Source of the DNA: DATMXS01 sp050260275
GTDB taxonomy: Bacteria; Acidobacteriota; Terriglobia; Bryobacterales; Bryobacteraceae
Length of the DNA: 44,694 nucleotides
Direction: 5' to 3'
Assembly: GCA_050260275.1 (NCBI GenBank)
Contig: JBLNBX010000046.1
Location: forward strand, 1 to 44,694
In this document: one piece after another, positions 33,883 to 42,607 of the stretch
Layout: the number at the start of each line of letters is the position of its first letter
How positions within the stretch are numbered: position 1 is the stretch's first letter
Position numbers and translations under genes: made by a program
Notes under the pieces: generated by a model
What the model was told of the DNA's origin: nothing
The model's input: only the letters and a program-made list of their open reading frames with translations
Database searches by the model: none

Positions 33883-35094
33883 ATGAGTTCCCGCAGACGG
33901 TTTATCGGACAGGTCGCCACAGGGCTGGCCGGCACGATAGCATCGCCGGTCTCCGTGCTGGGCGCGAACAGCCGCATCAGGCTCGGCATCATTGGTGCGG
34001 GCGACCGCGGAACGCAGCTTATGCGTGAGGCGGTGCGGTGCCGCGATGTGGAGTTCGCGGGCATAGCCGACGTGTACACGCGCCGGCTGGAGGCCGCCAA
34101 AGAGATTGCTCCCGCCGCTAAGACGTATACGGACTATCGCGGGCTTCTCGAAGATCAGTCGATCGACGCAGTGATCATCGCGACGCCGCAGCACCTGCAC
34201 GCGGAGCAGTTCATTGCAGCGCTCGACGCGGGCAAGCACGTCTACCAGGAAAAAACCATGGCGTTCACGCTGGAGGACGCCAGGCGCATGCGCGCGGCGT
34301 ACCTGCGCTCGAAGCGCGTCGTGCAGGTGGGCCACCAGGGATGCTCGAGCGGGCAGATCGCCGACGCGATGGCGTTAGCTACTCCCGCGAACCTGGGAAA
34401 GGTAACCGCGATCAACGCCTACATGTACCGCAACACACCGCACGGAAAGCCGCAGTGGTCGCGGCCGGTCTTCCCGGATATGACGCCCGAGAACATAGGG
34501 TGGAGCGCGTTCATCGGAGACGCGCCGAGTGTTCCGTTCGACGCAAACAGGTACGTCAACTGGCGGTTTTTCTGGGATTACTCCGGCGGCAACTTTTACG
34601 AGAACATGTGCCACCAGTTGGCGTTCTGGTACAAGGCGCTGGATCTCGAGATCCCGAAGGCAGTGACGGCGCGCGGCGGGATCTACCTGTGGAAGGACGG
34701 CCGCGAGGTGCCCGACACCATGAGCGCCGTCATGGAGCACACGGAGGACCTGCTGTTCTCCTGGACCTCGGGCTTCGGGAACAACCAGCCGGGAGTAGGC
34801 GAAGACGTGCTCGGCACCGACGGCACGCTGTCAATCACCAAGGGTGGCATCGTAAAGTACGAGCCGCAGAAGGTGAACCGGCCGCAGGCCGCGGAGATAG
34901 TGGGCCGGACCAAAGTGTCGAACCCGACGCTGGCTCATCTGCAGAACTTCTTCGACTGTATCCGCTCCGGCAGCGAGCCGAACTGCCCGTTTGAGCTCGG
35001 CTACCGTGTCTCGATAGCCTCGCGCATGGCGGTGGACAGCTACCGCTCCGGGCGCACGCTGCGGTGGGATGCGGAGGCCGAGGAGATAGTCTGA
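33883..35094 (+). CDS. Tat-exported Gfo/Idh/MocA family oxidoreductase
   Basis: 403 residues. A twin-arginine leader (SSRRRFIGQVATGLAGT) opens the protein, then a Rossmann nucleotide site GIIGAGDRG (about 37-45) and the family's EKTMA-type Lys block (HVYQEKTMAFTLEDARRM; usually EKPL), followed by the alpha/beta substrate domain (about 150-340) with DYSGGNFYENMCHQLAFWY carrying the expected H. Acts on sugars or inositols with NAD(P); exported members are numerous in Acidobacteriota and Planctomycetota and rarely characterised. Substrate unknown. Only 19 nt from pncA, but functional linkage to NAD salvage is not evident. Confidence 0.9.
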   Translation: MSSRRRFIGQVATGLAGTIASPVSVLGANSRIRLGIIGAGDRGTQLMREAVRCRDVEFAGIADVYTRRLEAAKEIAPAAKTYTDYRGLLEDQSIDAVIIATPQHLHAEQFIAALDAGKHVYQEKTMAFTLEDARRMRAAYLRSKRVVQVGHQGCSSGQIADAMALATPANLGKVTAINAYMYRNTPHGKPQWSRPVFPDMTPENIGWSAFIGDAPSVPFDANRYVNWRFFWDYSGGNFYENMCHQLAFWYKALDLEIPKAVTARGGIYLWKDGREVPDTMSAVMEHTEDLLFSWTSGFGNNQPGVGEDVLGTDGTLSITKGGIVKYEPQKVNRPQAAEIVGRTKVSNPTLAHLQNFFDCIRSGSEPNCPFELGYRVSIASRMAVDSYRSGRTLRWDAEAEEIV

Positions 35095-35241
35095 ACCCGC
35101 CGGCGCGCAGCGCCAGTCGGTCTGATTAACCATACCGGCGCGAAGTCCGCCCGCGACCCGATCTTCCGCGCTGCTTCGAGCCTGCACCGGCGTTGCGGAC
35201 GCGAGACGCCGCGGGCGCGCCTGCGGTTTAATGAGTAATCT

Positions 35242-36099
35242 ATGTCACCCCGCATCGGAATTATCGGCGGCAGCGGGCGGTACTCGATGCCCGGCTTCGA
35301 GCAGCAGAACGAGATCGCGATAGACACGCCCTGGGGGCAGCCTTCGGACAGTTACGTGGTGGGAACGCTCGCGGGCAGGGAAGTGGCTTTTCTAGCGCGG
35401 CACGGGCGCGGCCACCGGCTTGCGCCGTCGGAGATCAACTACCGCGCCAACATCTGGGGCATGAAGAAGCTGGGGGTCGAGAGGGTGATCTCGCTCAGTG
35501 CGGTTGGTTCGCTGAAAGAGGAGCACCGGCCGCTGGATTTCGTGATTCCCGACCAGTTCTTCGACCGCACGCACGGCCGCGCCAGCACGTTCTTCGGCGA
35601 CGGACTGGTGGTGCACATCAGCTTCGCGGACCCGGTTTGCCCCGAGATGGCGCGGCTGATGCACGAGGCATGCGCGGCGGTTGGCGTGAACTCAAAGCTG
35701 GGTGGCACGTACCTGTGCATGGAGGGGCCGCAGTTTTCGACCAAGGCCGAGTCGAACGTTTACCGCTCCTGGGGGATAGACGTCATCGGCATGACAAACC
35801 TTCAGGAGGCCAAGCTGGCGCGCGAAGCCGAGCTTTGCTACGCGACTGTGGCCATGGTCACCGACTACGACTGCTGGCATCCGGACCACGATAACGTAAC
35901 GGTGGCCCAGATCGTCGCGAACCTCGTCAAGAACGCCGAGAACGCCGCGAAGGTGGTTGCGCGCGCAGTGGCGCAGATGCCCGAAGGGCGCGAGTGCAAG
36001 TGCGCCAAGGCGCTCGACAACGCGATCATCACGGACCGCACGAAGATCCCGGCGCATACGCGGGAGAAACTGGACCTGCTTGTCGGGAAGTATCTATAG
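35242..36099 (+). CDS. mtnP: S-methyl-5'-thioadenosine phosphorylase
   Basis: Splits 5'-methylthioadenosine with phosphate, releasing adenine and methylthioribose-1-phosphate for methionine salvage. 285 residues, the PNP/MTAP family. Phosphate loop GIIGGSGRY, RHGRGH (phosphate/purine), MEGPQFSTKAES (substrate Met/Glu) and DYDCWH near 210 match MTAP rather than guanosine-type PNP. The ATG at 35242 follows a 147-nt gap from the oxidoreductase gene. The deaminase-family gene at 4385 would act on similar nucleosides but is far away. Its end is overlapped by the GT9-like gene. Confidence 0.94.
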   Translation: MSPRIGIIGGSGRYSMPGFEQQNEIAIDTPWGQPSDSYVVGTLAGREVAFLARHGRGHRLAPSEINYRANIWGMKKLGVERVISLSAVGSLKEEHRPLDFVIPDQFFDRTHGRASTFFGDGLVVHISFADPVCPEMARLMHEACAAVGVNSKLGGTYLCMEGPQFSTKAESNVYRSWGIDVIGMTNLQEAKLAREAELCYATVAMVTDYDCWHPDHDNVTVAQIVANLVKNAENAAKVVARAVAQMPEGRECKCAKALDNAIITDRTKIPAHTREKLDLLVGKYL

Positions 36100-37252
36100 A
36101 ACGGTTCTCGAACAGTGTCTGCGCGGCGAGCCATGGTCGCGCGAGCTGTTCTCACACCTGCGCGTGCCGGAGTTATTCAGCGTACTAGCGGAGGGATTGT
36201 CCGACCGCTTTGAGCCGCGCCTGGTTGACACCTACGCCGACATCTTCTGCGAGGTGATCGCGGCGGTGCGGCCGGAGTTGAACGGCGCAGAGCTGCGCGC
36301 GCGATATGAGCGCGTGCGTCGAACGCGGCCGTTCGCGGGTCCGGAGCCCTCCACCGTGTTCGTGCTGTCGCGCGTCACGCTCGGAGCGGATGTCGCAATA
36401 ACGAGCGTGCTGTTCGACGCGCTGAAGCGGCGCTTCCCGGCCGCGGAGATACTGTTCGTCGCGCCGCGCAAGTCTTACGATCTGTTCGCTGCGGACCCGC
36501 GCATTTTCCACCTGGCCGTATCGTACGGAGGCAGTCTCGAAGAGCGGCTGCGCGCGCCGTGGCTCGAACAGCCGAATGCGATAGTAGTCGATCCGGATTC
36601 GCGGCTATCGCAGCTCGGGCTGCTGCCCGTGTGCCCGGAGGACCGCTATTGCTTTTTCGAGAGCCGCAGCTACGGCGGGGATGGCGACGAGCCGCTATCG
36701 GCGCTTGCGCGGCGGTGGGCGGGAGAGGTGTTCGGCGTGACGGACGCGCGGCCCTACATAGCTCCGGCCGCTGCGCCAGGCGCGCAGGGCGCAATCACCG
36801 TCAGCCTGGGCGTCGGCGACAACCCGGCCAAGCGTTTCGGAGGAGATTTCGAGGCGCGCCTGCTGGGGCTGCTTGCCGCAACGGGAGTTCCAGTCGCGAT
36901 CGATTCCGGCGGCAGCGCGGAGGAGGCGGAGCGCGTCCGCAGGGCCGTCGAGGCTTCCGGCGCGCGTGTACAGGTACTCTCCGGATCGTTCGCGAGTTTC
37001 GCGGCGGCAATAGCCGCGAGCAGGCTGTACGTTGGGTACGATTCAGCCGGCCAGCACGTGGCCGCTGCGGCCGGCGTTCCGCTCATCAGCATCTTCCGGG
37101 GTTTTCCCTCGGAGCGATTCTTCGAGCGCTGGCGCCCAACAGGCAGAGGGCCAATCGAGATCATCAAAGCGGGACAGCCGGCCGATGCCGTGTTGACTCG
37201 CGTAAGCGAGTTGCTGCGCGCGTATAGTTCCTGGCTTCCCAACGCCTCTTAA
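36080..37252 (+). CDS. GT9-like (heptosyltransferase-type) glycosyltransferase
   Basis: About 390 residues of GT-B fold resembling family 9 ADP-heptose:LPS heptosyltransferases. Seen: FVLSRVTLGADVAITSVLFDALKRRFPAAEILFVAP (N-domain opening), VTVSLGVGDNPAKRFG-like middle block, and LYVGYDSAGQHVAAAAGVPLISIFRG (the 'G-x-D-S-x-x-x-H-x-A-x-A' donor block). The usual second Thr/Asp of canonical RfaF/RfaC is less clear. Start uncertain: TTG at 36080 (GGGAG 13 nt upstream, overlaps mtnP by 20 nt) or GTG at 36164. Fits with rfaE2 in the same window, both serving heptose-containing surface glycan, though they are 4 kb apart on opposite strands. Confidence 0.8.
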   Translation: MSGSIYRTVLEQCLRGEPWSRELFSHLRVPELFSVLAEGLSDRFEPRLVDTYADIFCEVIAAVRPELNGAELRARYERVRRTRPFAGPEPSTVFVLSRVTLGADVAITSVLFDALKRRFPAAEILFVAPRKSYDLFAADPRIFHLAVSYGGSLEERLRAPWLEQPNAIVVDPDSRLSQLGLLPVCPEDRYCFFESRSYGGDGDEPLSALARRWAGEVFGVTDARPYIAPAAAPGAQGAITVSLGVGDNPAKRFGGDFEARLLGLLAATGVPVAIDSGGSAEEAERVRRAVEASGARVQVLSGSFASFAAAIAASRLYVGYDSAGQHVAAAAGVPLISIFRGFPSERFFERWRPTGRGPIEIIKAGQPADAVLTRVSELLRAYSSWLPNAS

Positions 37253-37584
37253 CAAGTACTCACCCATTGGCGCGTGACGGCGTTGTTCTCATATTGGGGT
37301 AGGCCCGCAACGCCCGCGTGGGGATGCGCCAGATTTATTAATTCCACTTAGTCGCAGACGCGCGCATTTTTACATCCACAGGGTCAAAAACACCGGCATT
37401 GACAGTTATTCATGGCGCTATGTGCCTCTTACATCAGTGAATCGAGAGTGGCAGAACAACTGCTAGTCCGAGTGCGCTCCAGAAGCAAGACCGCGCGCGG
37501 CCCGGCCCATGCCGCTCGCAAAAAACCTCGGAGCTGATCCAGCAGTCCGGGGACTTCACTGAAGAAAAGGACTCAGAGTACCCC
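37253..37584. other. 332-nt regulatory gap before the Ig-domain gene
   Basis: No gene recognised. AT-richer than the surroundings at 37320-37430. TTGACA at 37399-37404 with TATGTG at 37419-37424 is a poor match (14-nt spacer). AAAGGA lies about 16 nt before the ATG at 37585. Confidence 0.4.
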
Positions 37585-40197
37585 ATGCGAACCATCCCGA
37601 GATGTTTGCTGCTATTAGGCGCTCTGACGGCTGCCGCAGCCACGGCCAACCTGTTGCCCGGCGGACTGGCCGCGGGGGCGGTGTTTAGCCCACCGAGAGC
37701 AGACAAGACCGCGCCGGCGGTTTCCGTGGGAGCGATTCCCTCCGTTGTGGGCGGAGTGATCACGATAGCGGCTACCGCCACAGATAACGTGGGGGTGATT
37801 GGCGTTCAGTTCAGGATCGATGGAAAGGCCTTCGGGGCGGAAGACAGGGCTGCACCGTTTGCAATCACGCTGGACACCCGAACGTTGAGTAGCGGAAGGC
37901 ATACCGTTACGGCGGTGGCGAGAGACGCGGCCGGGAACCGTAGGACGTCGGCGGGCGTTTCGTTCATCGTCGACAACCGCGCGCCGCAGGTTGCGATCAC
38001 CAGCCCGGCATCCGGCGCGACTCTGAGCGGCAAGTTTACAGCAACGGCGAGCGCCAGCGATACCAACGGGGTAGCCGGCGTGCAGTTCCTGATCGACGGG
38101 AAGCCCTATGGCGCAGAAGTGACCGCGCAGCCATACCGCGCGGCCATCAACGCCGCGGCGCTTGCGAGCGGCTCTCACACGTTGGCCGCAGTTGCGCGCG
38201 ACCGGGCAGGAAACACGGCGACAGCGTCAATCACGTTCAAGACAGGGCTTTCCGATACGGTTCCGCCTGCTGTGGCAGTGGCTCCGCTGCCGCAGATAGT
38301 CGGCGGTATCGTTGCGCTGACGGCCAGCGCTACGGATAACACCGGGGTTGCCGGCGTGCAGTTCTACATCGACGGCAATGCAGTTGGGAAAGAGGTAACA
38401 ACTCCGCCATTCACGACTACCATAGATACGGATGCGCTCACTAGCGGCCGGCACACTGCCACCGCGCGAGCCAGGGATGCGGCGGGCAACACCGCCACCT
38501 CAGCCGGAGTCAGCTTTATCGTCGATAACGGCGCGCCATCGGTGGCAATCTCGAGTCCCCAGGCTGGTGCAACGGTTAATGAAAGCTTCACAGCAACCGC
38601 AACCGCCTCGGACAAGAACGGCATCGCCGGCGTCCAGTTCTCTATCGACTGGCGGCCATACGGTCCCGAACTTACTACCGCGCCGTACACGGCTACCATC
38701 GACACCAAATCGCTGACGGAGGGGAGCCATACACTCGCCGCAGTTGCGCGCGACCCGGCGGGCAACAAGGCCACGGCGTCCGTGCAGTTCACATACGCGG
38801 GCAGCGGGAGCGGCGACGAGCCCGGCGCGAAACAGACGGTTCCGATCGTCGTGCACGCCTACGCCGGCGATGGGCCGGCCAACCTGGTCAGCAACTCCCT
38901 GCCGTTCAAGCCTGGTGTGCTATTTGATGCAACCAACATTCGCGTCATGGATGACGGAACCGAAGTGCCTGTAGCCGTTAAGACGCTGGCTACATGGCCC
39001 AAAGATCACTCGATCCGCGCCGTGCTGTTGCAGTTCAACGCGGCCTTCACGGGCACGTCCAAGCAGTACACGATCGAAATCGGCACGCCGCGCACCACAA
39101 CCGACCGCGCCTTCACCGCCGTCACATGGGACCTGCCCACACGGATCTTCACGCTGCCGGCTGCCTACCTCAGCAGCTCGCTCATCTTCTGGGAGCAGAA
39201 GCCGCTCGGCCAGACGAACTTCCCAGCGTGGGAGAGCAAGCAACTCGCGAACTACAGCCGGATCGAGAAACCCGGCACCGCCTCCTGCGTTCGCGACGAT
39301 CAGTACTACGACGCGATCACAACGACTTACCAGCTATACGCGCGAACCGGCGAACTCAAACATCTCGTGAACGCACGCCGCTGGGCACTGCACCATCGCC
39401 GCGACCAGATCTACCTGAGTGGCTCGACCATCGGCCATCCCAAGTGCAGCAGCAGCTATATCAACAATACGCGCTACACATTCCCCGAGGGGCTCATCAA
39501 CGACTACTTCATGTTCGGAGATGAAGAGGACAAACGGGTCTCCGGGATTGTCGTCGACAACTTCTACATGCCGCACGCGAGCAGCTACTACTACAAAGCC
39601 CCCAACACGCGGGGATGGTGGACAGAGCGCGAACCGGCCTTCTCGCTCATAGGGATACTTGCGCACTACCAGGCAACTGGGAACGCTGCCTACCTGAACA
39701 AAGTGAAGGAACGAATCGCGTCCCTGCGGCAGATGCAGGTGGACAACGGAAGGCGGGCGTGGGTGCACAACCTCTACGACCACGATCCTTCAGAAGGCTG
39801 CGCGGTGTCGGATTACGGAAGCTCGCCGTGGATGTCGGGGCTGCTGCTGGAGGCGGTGATCACATACCACAAGCTCACCGATGACCCTGTGGCCAAGGAA
39901 TCTATCCTGATGGCGCTTGACGACCTTAAAGCCAGATACCTCGCCAAAGGCTCGTACGCAGGAGTCTCATTCGTGTATCTCGGCTGCCCGGCGTACCGGG
40001 ACGGCACGCCCGATCTCGACAACATGATCTCGCACGCGTTTGGGTACGGCTACAAGCTCACAGGCAACCCGGAATACCTGAAGGTTGGCACAGATATATT
40101 CAACACGTCGGTGAAGTACGGCGTCACGTCAAGCCACAAGCATTACAACCAGCAGTTCCGTTCCAGCGGGCACTTCGTCGGCTATATCGGGCAGTAG
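37585..40197 (+). CDS. Secreted protein: four Ig-like domains plus carbohydrate-active-like core
   Basis: 870 residues. Signal peptide (about 1-31), then four bacterial Ig-like domains as two dyads (41-219 and 225-404), an S/G linker, then a core of about 450 residues (415-870). The core starts with a RIFT-barrel-like region (AYAGDGPANLVSNSLPFKPG... VAVKTLATWPKDHSIRAVLLQF), as in PcRGLX/YetA-type rhamnogalacturonan lyase-like proteins, and continues into an alpha/alpha-barrel-like helical region rich in Tyr/Trp/His (RRDQIYL, NTRGWWTERE, RRAWVHNLYDHDPSEGC, HKHYNQQFRSSGHF). Probably a polysaccharide lyase or glycosidase attached through Ig domains; no catalytic pair was identified with certainty. 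The minus-strand gene at 40245 has the same core. Confidence 0.85.
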   Translation: MRTIPRCLLLLGALTAAAATANLLPGGLAAGAVFSPPRADKTAPAVSVGAIPSVVGGVITIAATATDNVGVIGVQFRIDGKAFGAEDRAAPFAITLDTRTLSSGRHTVTAVARDAAGNRRTSAGVSFIVDNRAPQVAITSPASGATLSGKFTATASASDTNGVAGVQFLIDGKPYGAEVTAQPYRAAINAAALASGSHTLAAVARDRAGNTATASITFKTGLSDTVPPAVAVAPLPQIVGGIVALTASATDNTGVAGVQFYIDGNAVGKEVTTPPFTTTIDTDALTSGRHTATARARDAAGNTATSAGVSFIVDNGAPSVAISSPQAGATVNESFTATATASDKNGIAGVQFSIDWRPYGPELTTAPYTATIDTKSLTEGSHTLAAVARDPAGNKATASVQFTYAGSGSGDEPGAKQTVPIVVHAYAGDGPANLVSNSLPFKPGVLFDATNIRVMDDGTEVPVAVKTLATWPKDHSIRAVLLQFNAAFTGTSKQYTIEIGTPRTTTDRAFTAVTWDLPTRIFTLPAAYLSSSLIFWEQKPLGQTNFPAWESKQLANYSRIEKPGTASCVRDDQYYDAITTTYQLYARTGELKHLVNARRWALHHRRDQIYLSGSTIGHPKCSSSYINNTRYTFPEGLINDYFMFGDEEDKRVSGIVVDNFYMPHASSYYYKAPNTRGWWTEREPAFSLIGILAHYQATGNAAYLNKVKERIASLRQMQVDNGRRAWVHNLYDHDPSEGCAVSDYGSSPWMSGLLLEAVITYHKLTDDPVAKESILMALDDLKARYLAKGSYAGVSFVYLGCPAYRDGTPDLDNMISHAFGYGYKLTGNPEYLKVGTDIFNTSVKYGVTSSHKHYNQQFRSSGHFVGYIGQ

Positions 40198-40213
40198 CCG
40201 GCAATCCGCAAGA

Positions 40214-40233
40214 GGGGCGGCACAGGCCGCCCC
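40214..40233. terminator. Bidirectional terminator between convergent paralogues
   Basis: GGGGCGGC-acag-GCCGCCCC, a perfect 8-bp stem with a 4-nt loop, sits in the 47-nt gap between the two stop codons. TTACCCTT follows on plus. Well placed to end both transcripts. Confidence 0.65.
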
Positions 40234-40244
40234 TTACCCTTGGC

Positions 40245-42473
40245 CTATGGAGCTATGGCGATCGTCACGGTATTGCTCGCATGCAATACGCCGGACGCAT
40301 CGGCGACAGAGACAACCACGGGCACTGTGTTGCCCGCCGGCGCGGAGTCTGGAACTCGCGCGTTCACCTGGTACAGCCCCACATATCCCGGCGCGAGACC
40401 GGAGTAAGTCACTTCTGCATCAACACCGCCGATTCTGACGTACGTCGGAGCTTCCAGGACGCTATCGGCGTTCATCGGTCCGGGGTGTCCCAGCGGCACC
40501 GGATTTCGGACGCGCCCCAGCCCGGTAGCGTAGATGGAGATATACTCGCCGCGCTCCACCGGCCGGGCGGGGAAGCCCGTGTTCGCGGGACCGGCGAGCT
40601 GATCGGTACCGGAGATAAGTATCGCGCCCTGCCCGGAACCAGTGGCATCAACGCTGAACAGGCCAGGATTTGTCTCAATTTGCACGTCAACTGCGGCGGA
40701 GGCCTGCCCATTCGCCTCAACGGTGATGGAGGCGTGCTGACCGGGAGCGAGGTCGGGGCACTGAAAGTTGATCTGCTCGGGTGAGACGAAGAGCAAGGGC
40801 AGGGCCGCATCGCCGGCTTTCACCTGAACCTCGTTTAGACTTGTCGGAAGCGGCAGGACGTCCGGCACGCCCACGCCGCTCCTTGCGAGCATATGTCCAA
40901 AAATGCTGGCGAGGCCCCCCGGCGTGCATACGACATCACCTGAGTATGATGCGGCGTTCACGACAGAGCCGATGGTCGGCCTGTCGCCCAGGTATGCCGC
41001 AAAGTGGCCGCTGGACCGGAATTGCTGGTCGTAGTGTTTATGCGACGGCGTTATGGCGTAGCGAACGCTGGTGCGGAATATGTCCGTGCCGACCTGAAGA
41101 TACTCCTGATTCCCTGTGAGCTTGTAGCCGTACCCGAAGGCGTGCGAGATCATGTTGTCGAGATCGGGCACGCCTTCCCGGTAGACGGGGCAGCCGAGAT
41201 ACACATAGGAGACGCCCGCCCACTGGCCCTCCGTGGCAAGATAGTGGCCCTTCAGGTCATCGAGCGCCATGAGAATCGACTCGCGCGCGACAGGGTCCTC
41301 TGTGAGTTTGTGGTACGTGATCAGCGCCTCAAGCAGCAATCCCGACATCCAGGGAGAGCTTCCCCAGTCCGATTCGGAGCAGCCCTCCGAAGGATCGTGA
41401 TCGTGCAGGTTGTGGACCCACGCCCGCCGGCCATTGTCCAGTTGCATCTGGCGGAGCGAAGCGACCCGCTGCCGCACCTTTTCGAGGTACACGGCCTCTC
41501 CCGTGGCCTGGTAATGAGCGAGTATTCCGATGAGAGAGAACGCCGCTTCCCGCTCGGTCCACCAGCCGCGGGTATTCGGGGCCTTGTAGTAGAAAATATC
41601 CGCGTGCGGCATGTAGAAGTTGTCGACGACGATTCCGGAAACTCGTTTGTCCTCTTCATCCCCGAACATGAAGTAGTCGCTGATGAGGCCCTCGGGAAAG
41701 GTGTAGCGGGTATTGTCGATGTAAGCGCCCGGGCAGCGGGGGTGGCCGACGTTAGGGCCGTCAAGGTAGATCTGGTCGCGGCGGTGGTGCAGCGCCCAGC
41801 GGCGCGCATTGACGAGGTACTTGAGTTCGCCGGTGCGCGCGTATAGCTGGTAAGTCGTTGTGATCGCGTCGTAATAGTGGTCGTCGCGCACGCACGCGGA
41901 CGTGCCTATGTTTTCGATGCGCGGATAGTAGTTGATCTGCTTGGCCTCCCACGCGGGAAATCCGCTCTGCCCCAGGGGCTTCTGCTCCCAAAAGATGAGC
42001 GATGCGCTCAGGTACTCGGGCGGGAGCACGAAGATTCTCGTTGGCAGATCCCAGGTGACGGGAACGAAGGCGCGATCGGGAGCCTGCCGTGTTGCGCCGA
42101 TCTCGAGCGTGTAAAGCCGCGGCGGGGCTTCAAATTGGATCAGCAGCGAGCGGATGGAGTTGTCCCGCGGCCATTTCGCCAGGACTTTGGTCGCGATAGA
42201 AACCTCGGAGCCGCCATCCATCACACGAACGAGCCGCTCATCGAACAGGACCCCAGGCTTGAACGGCACCGCGTTGCTGACAAGCCCGGCGGGGCCGTCA
42301 CCGGGATACTCGTGCACATCGAGCATCAATTGCGTTATCTCGCCGGCCGCGGCGACCGGGTTCGCGTCGTAGATGGAGGAGTCTGGATCACTGGCCGCCG
42401 CGAAGGCGGGATACCGGACCCCGGAACCGCCCGTAGCGGCGCAGAACACCAGTACAAGGATTTTCACTTTCAT
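40245..42473 (-). CDS. Secreted paralogue with the same core plus TIGR03437 C-terminal domain
   Basis: 742 residues. Signal peptide (1-26), a short linker, then the same core (about 46-500) as the convergent gene: PGDGPAGLVSNAVPFKPG, RRDQIYLDG, NTRGWWTEREAAF, RRAWVHNLHDHDPSEGC and HKHYDQQFRSSGHF match almost word for word. In place of Ig domains there is a C-terminal beta domain (about 505-742): GSVVNAASYSGDVVCTPGGL, VSPEQINFQCP, ISIYATGLGRVRNP, GGVDAEVTYSGLAPGYVGLYQVN. This is the TIGR03437 type common on Solibacter exported proteins, of unknown role. Likely the same activity as the neighbour, displayed by other means. Confidence 0.87.
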   Translation of the reverse strand: MKVKILVLVFCAATGGSGVRYPAFAAASDPDSSIYDANPVAAAGEITQLMLDVHEYPGDGPAGLVSNAVPFKPGVLFDERLVRVMDGGSEVSIATKVLAKWPRDNSIRSLLIQFEAPPRLYTLEIGATRQAPDRAFVPVTWDLPTRIFVLPPEYLSASLIFWEQKPLGQSGFPAWEAKQINYYPRIENIGTSACVRDDHYYDAITTTYQLYARTGELKYLVNARRWALHHRRDQIYLDGPNVGHPRCPGAYIDNTRYTFPEGLISDYFMFGDEEDKRVSGIVVDNFYMPHADIFYYKAPNTRGWWTEREAAFSLIGILAHYQATGEAVYLEKVRQRVASLRQMQLDNGRRAWVHNLHDHDPSEGCSESDWGSSPWMSGLLLEALITYHKLTEDPVARESILMALDDLKGHYLATEGQWAGVSYVYLGCPVYREGVPDLDNMISHAFGYGYKLTGNQEYLQVGTDIFRTSVRYAITPSHKHYDQQFRSSGHFAAYLGDRPTIGSVVNAASYSGDVVCTPGGLASIFGHMLARSGVGVPDVLPLPTSLNEVQVKAGDAALPLLFVSPEQINFQCPDLAPGQHASITVEANGQASAAVDVQIETNPGLFSVDATGSGQGAILISGTDQLAGPANTGFPARPVERGEYISIYATGLGRVRNPVPLGHPGPMNADSVLEAPTYVRIGGVDAEVTYSGLAPGYVGLYQVNARVPDSAPAGNTVPVVVSVADASGVLHASNTVTIAIAP

Positions 42474-42607
42474 AGGACACCATCCAAATGGTCAGCCGGC
42501 GTCCGCGCCGCGCGCGGGCACCTCCAAGAGAGGGAGCAATTCGCCGAGTTCGCGGTACAGGGCTGACGCTGCAATCGCGGTGGCAACTTGCGGGGGGAGG
42601 ATGCGTG

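Noticed and set aside
37399..37424. A sigma-70 promoter before the Ig-domain gene
   Set aside because: TTGACA is perfect but the only -10-like hexamer (TATGTG) is at 14-nt spacing; too weak to list as a feature.
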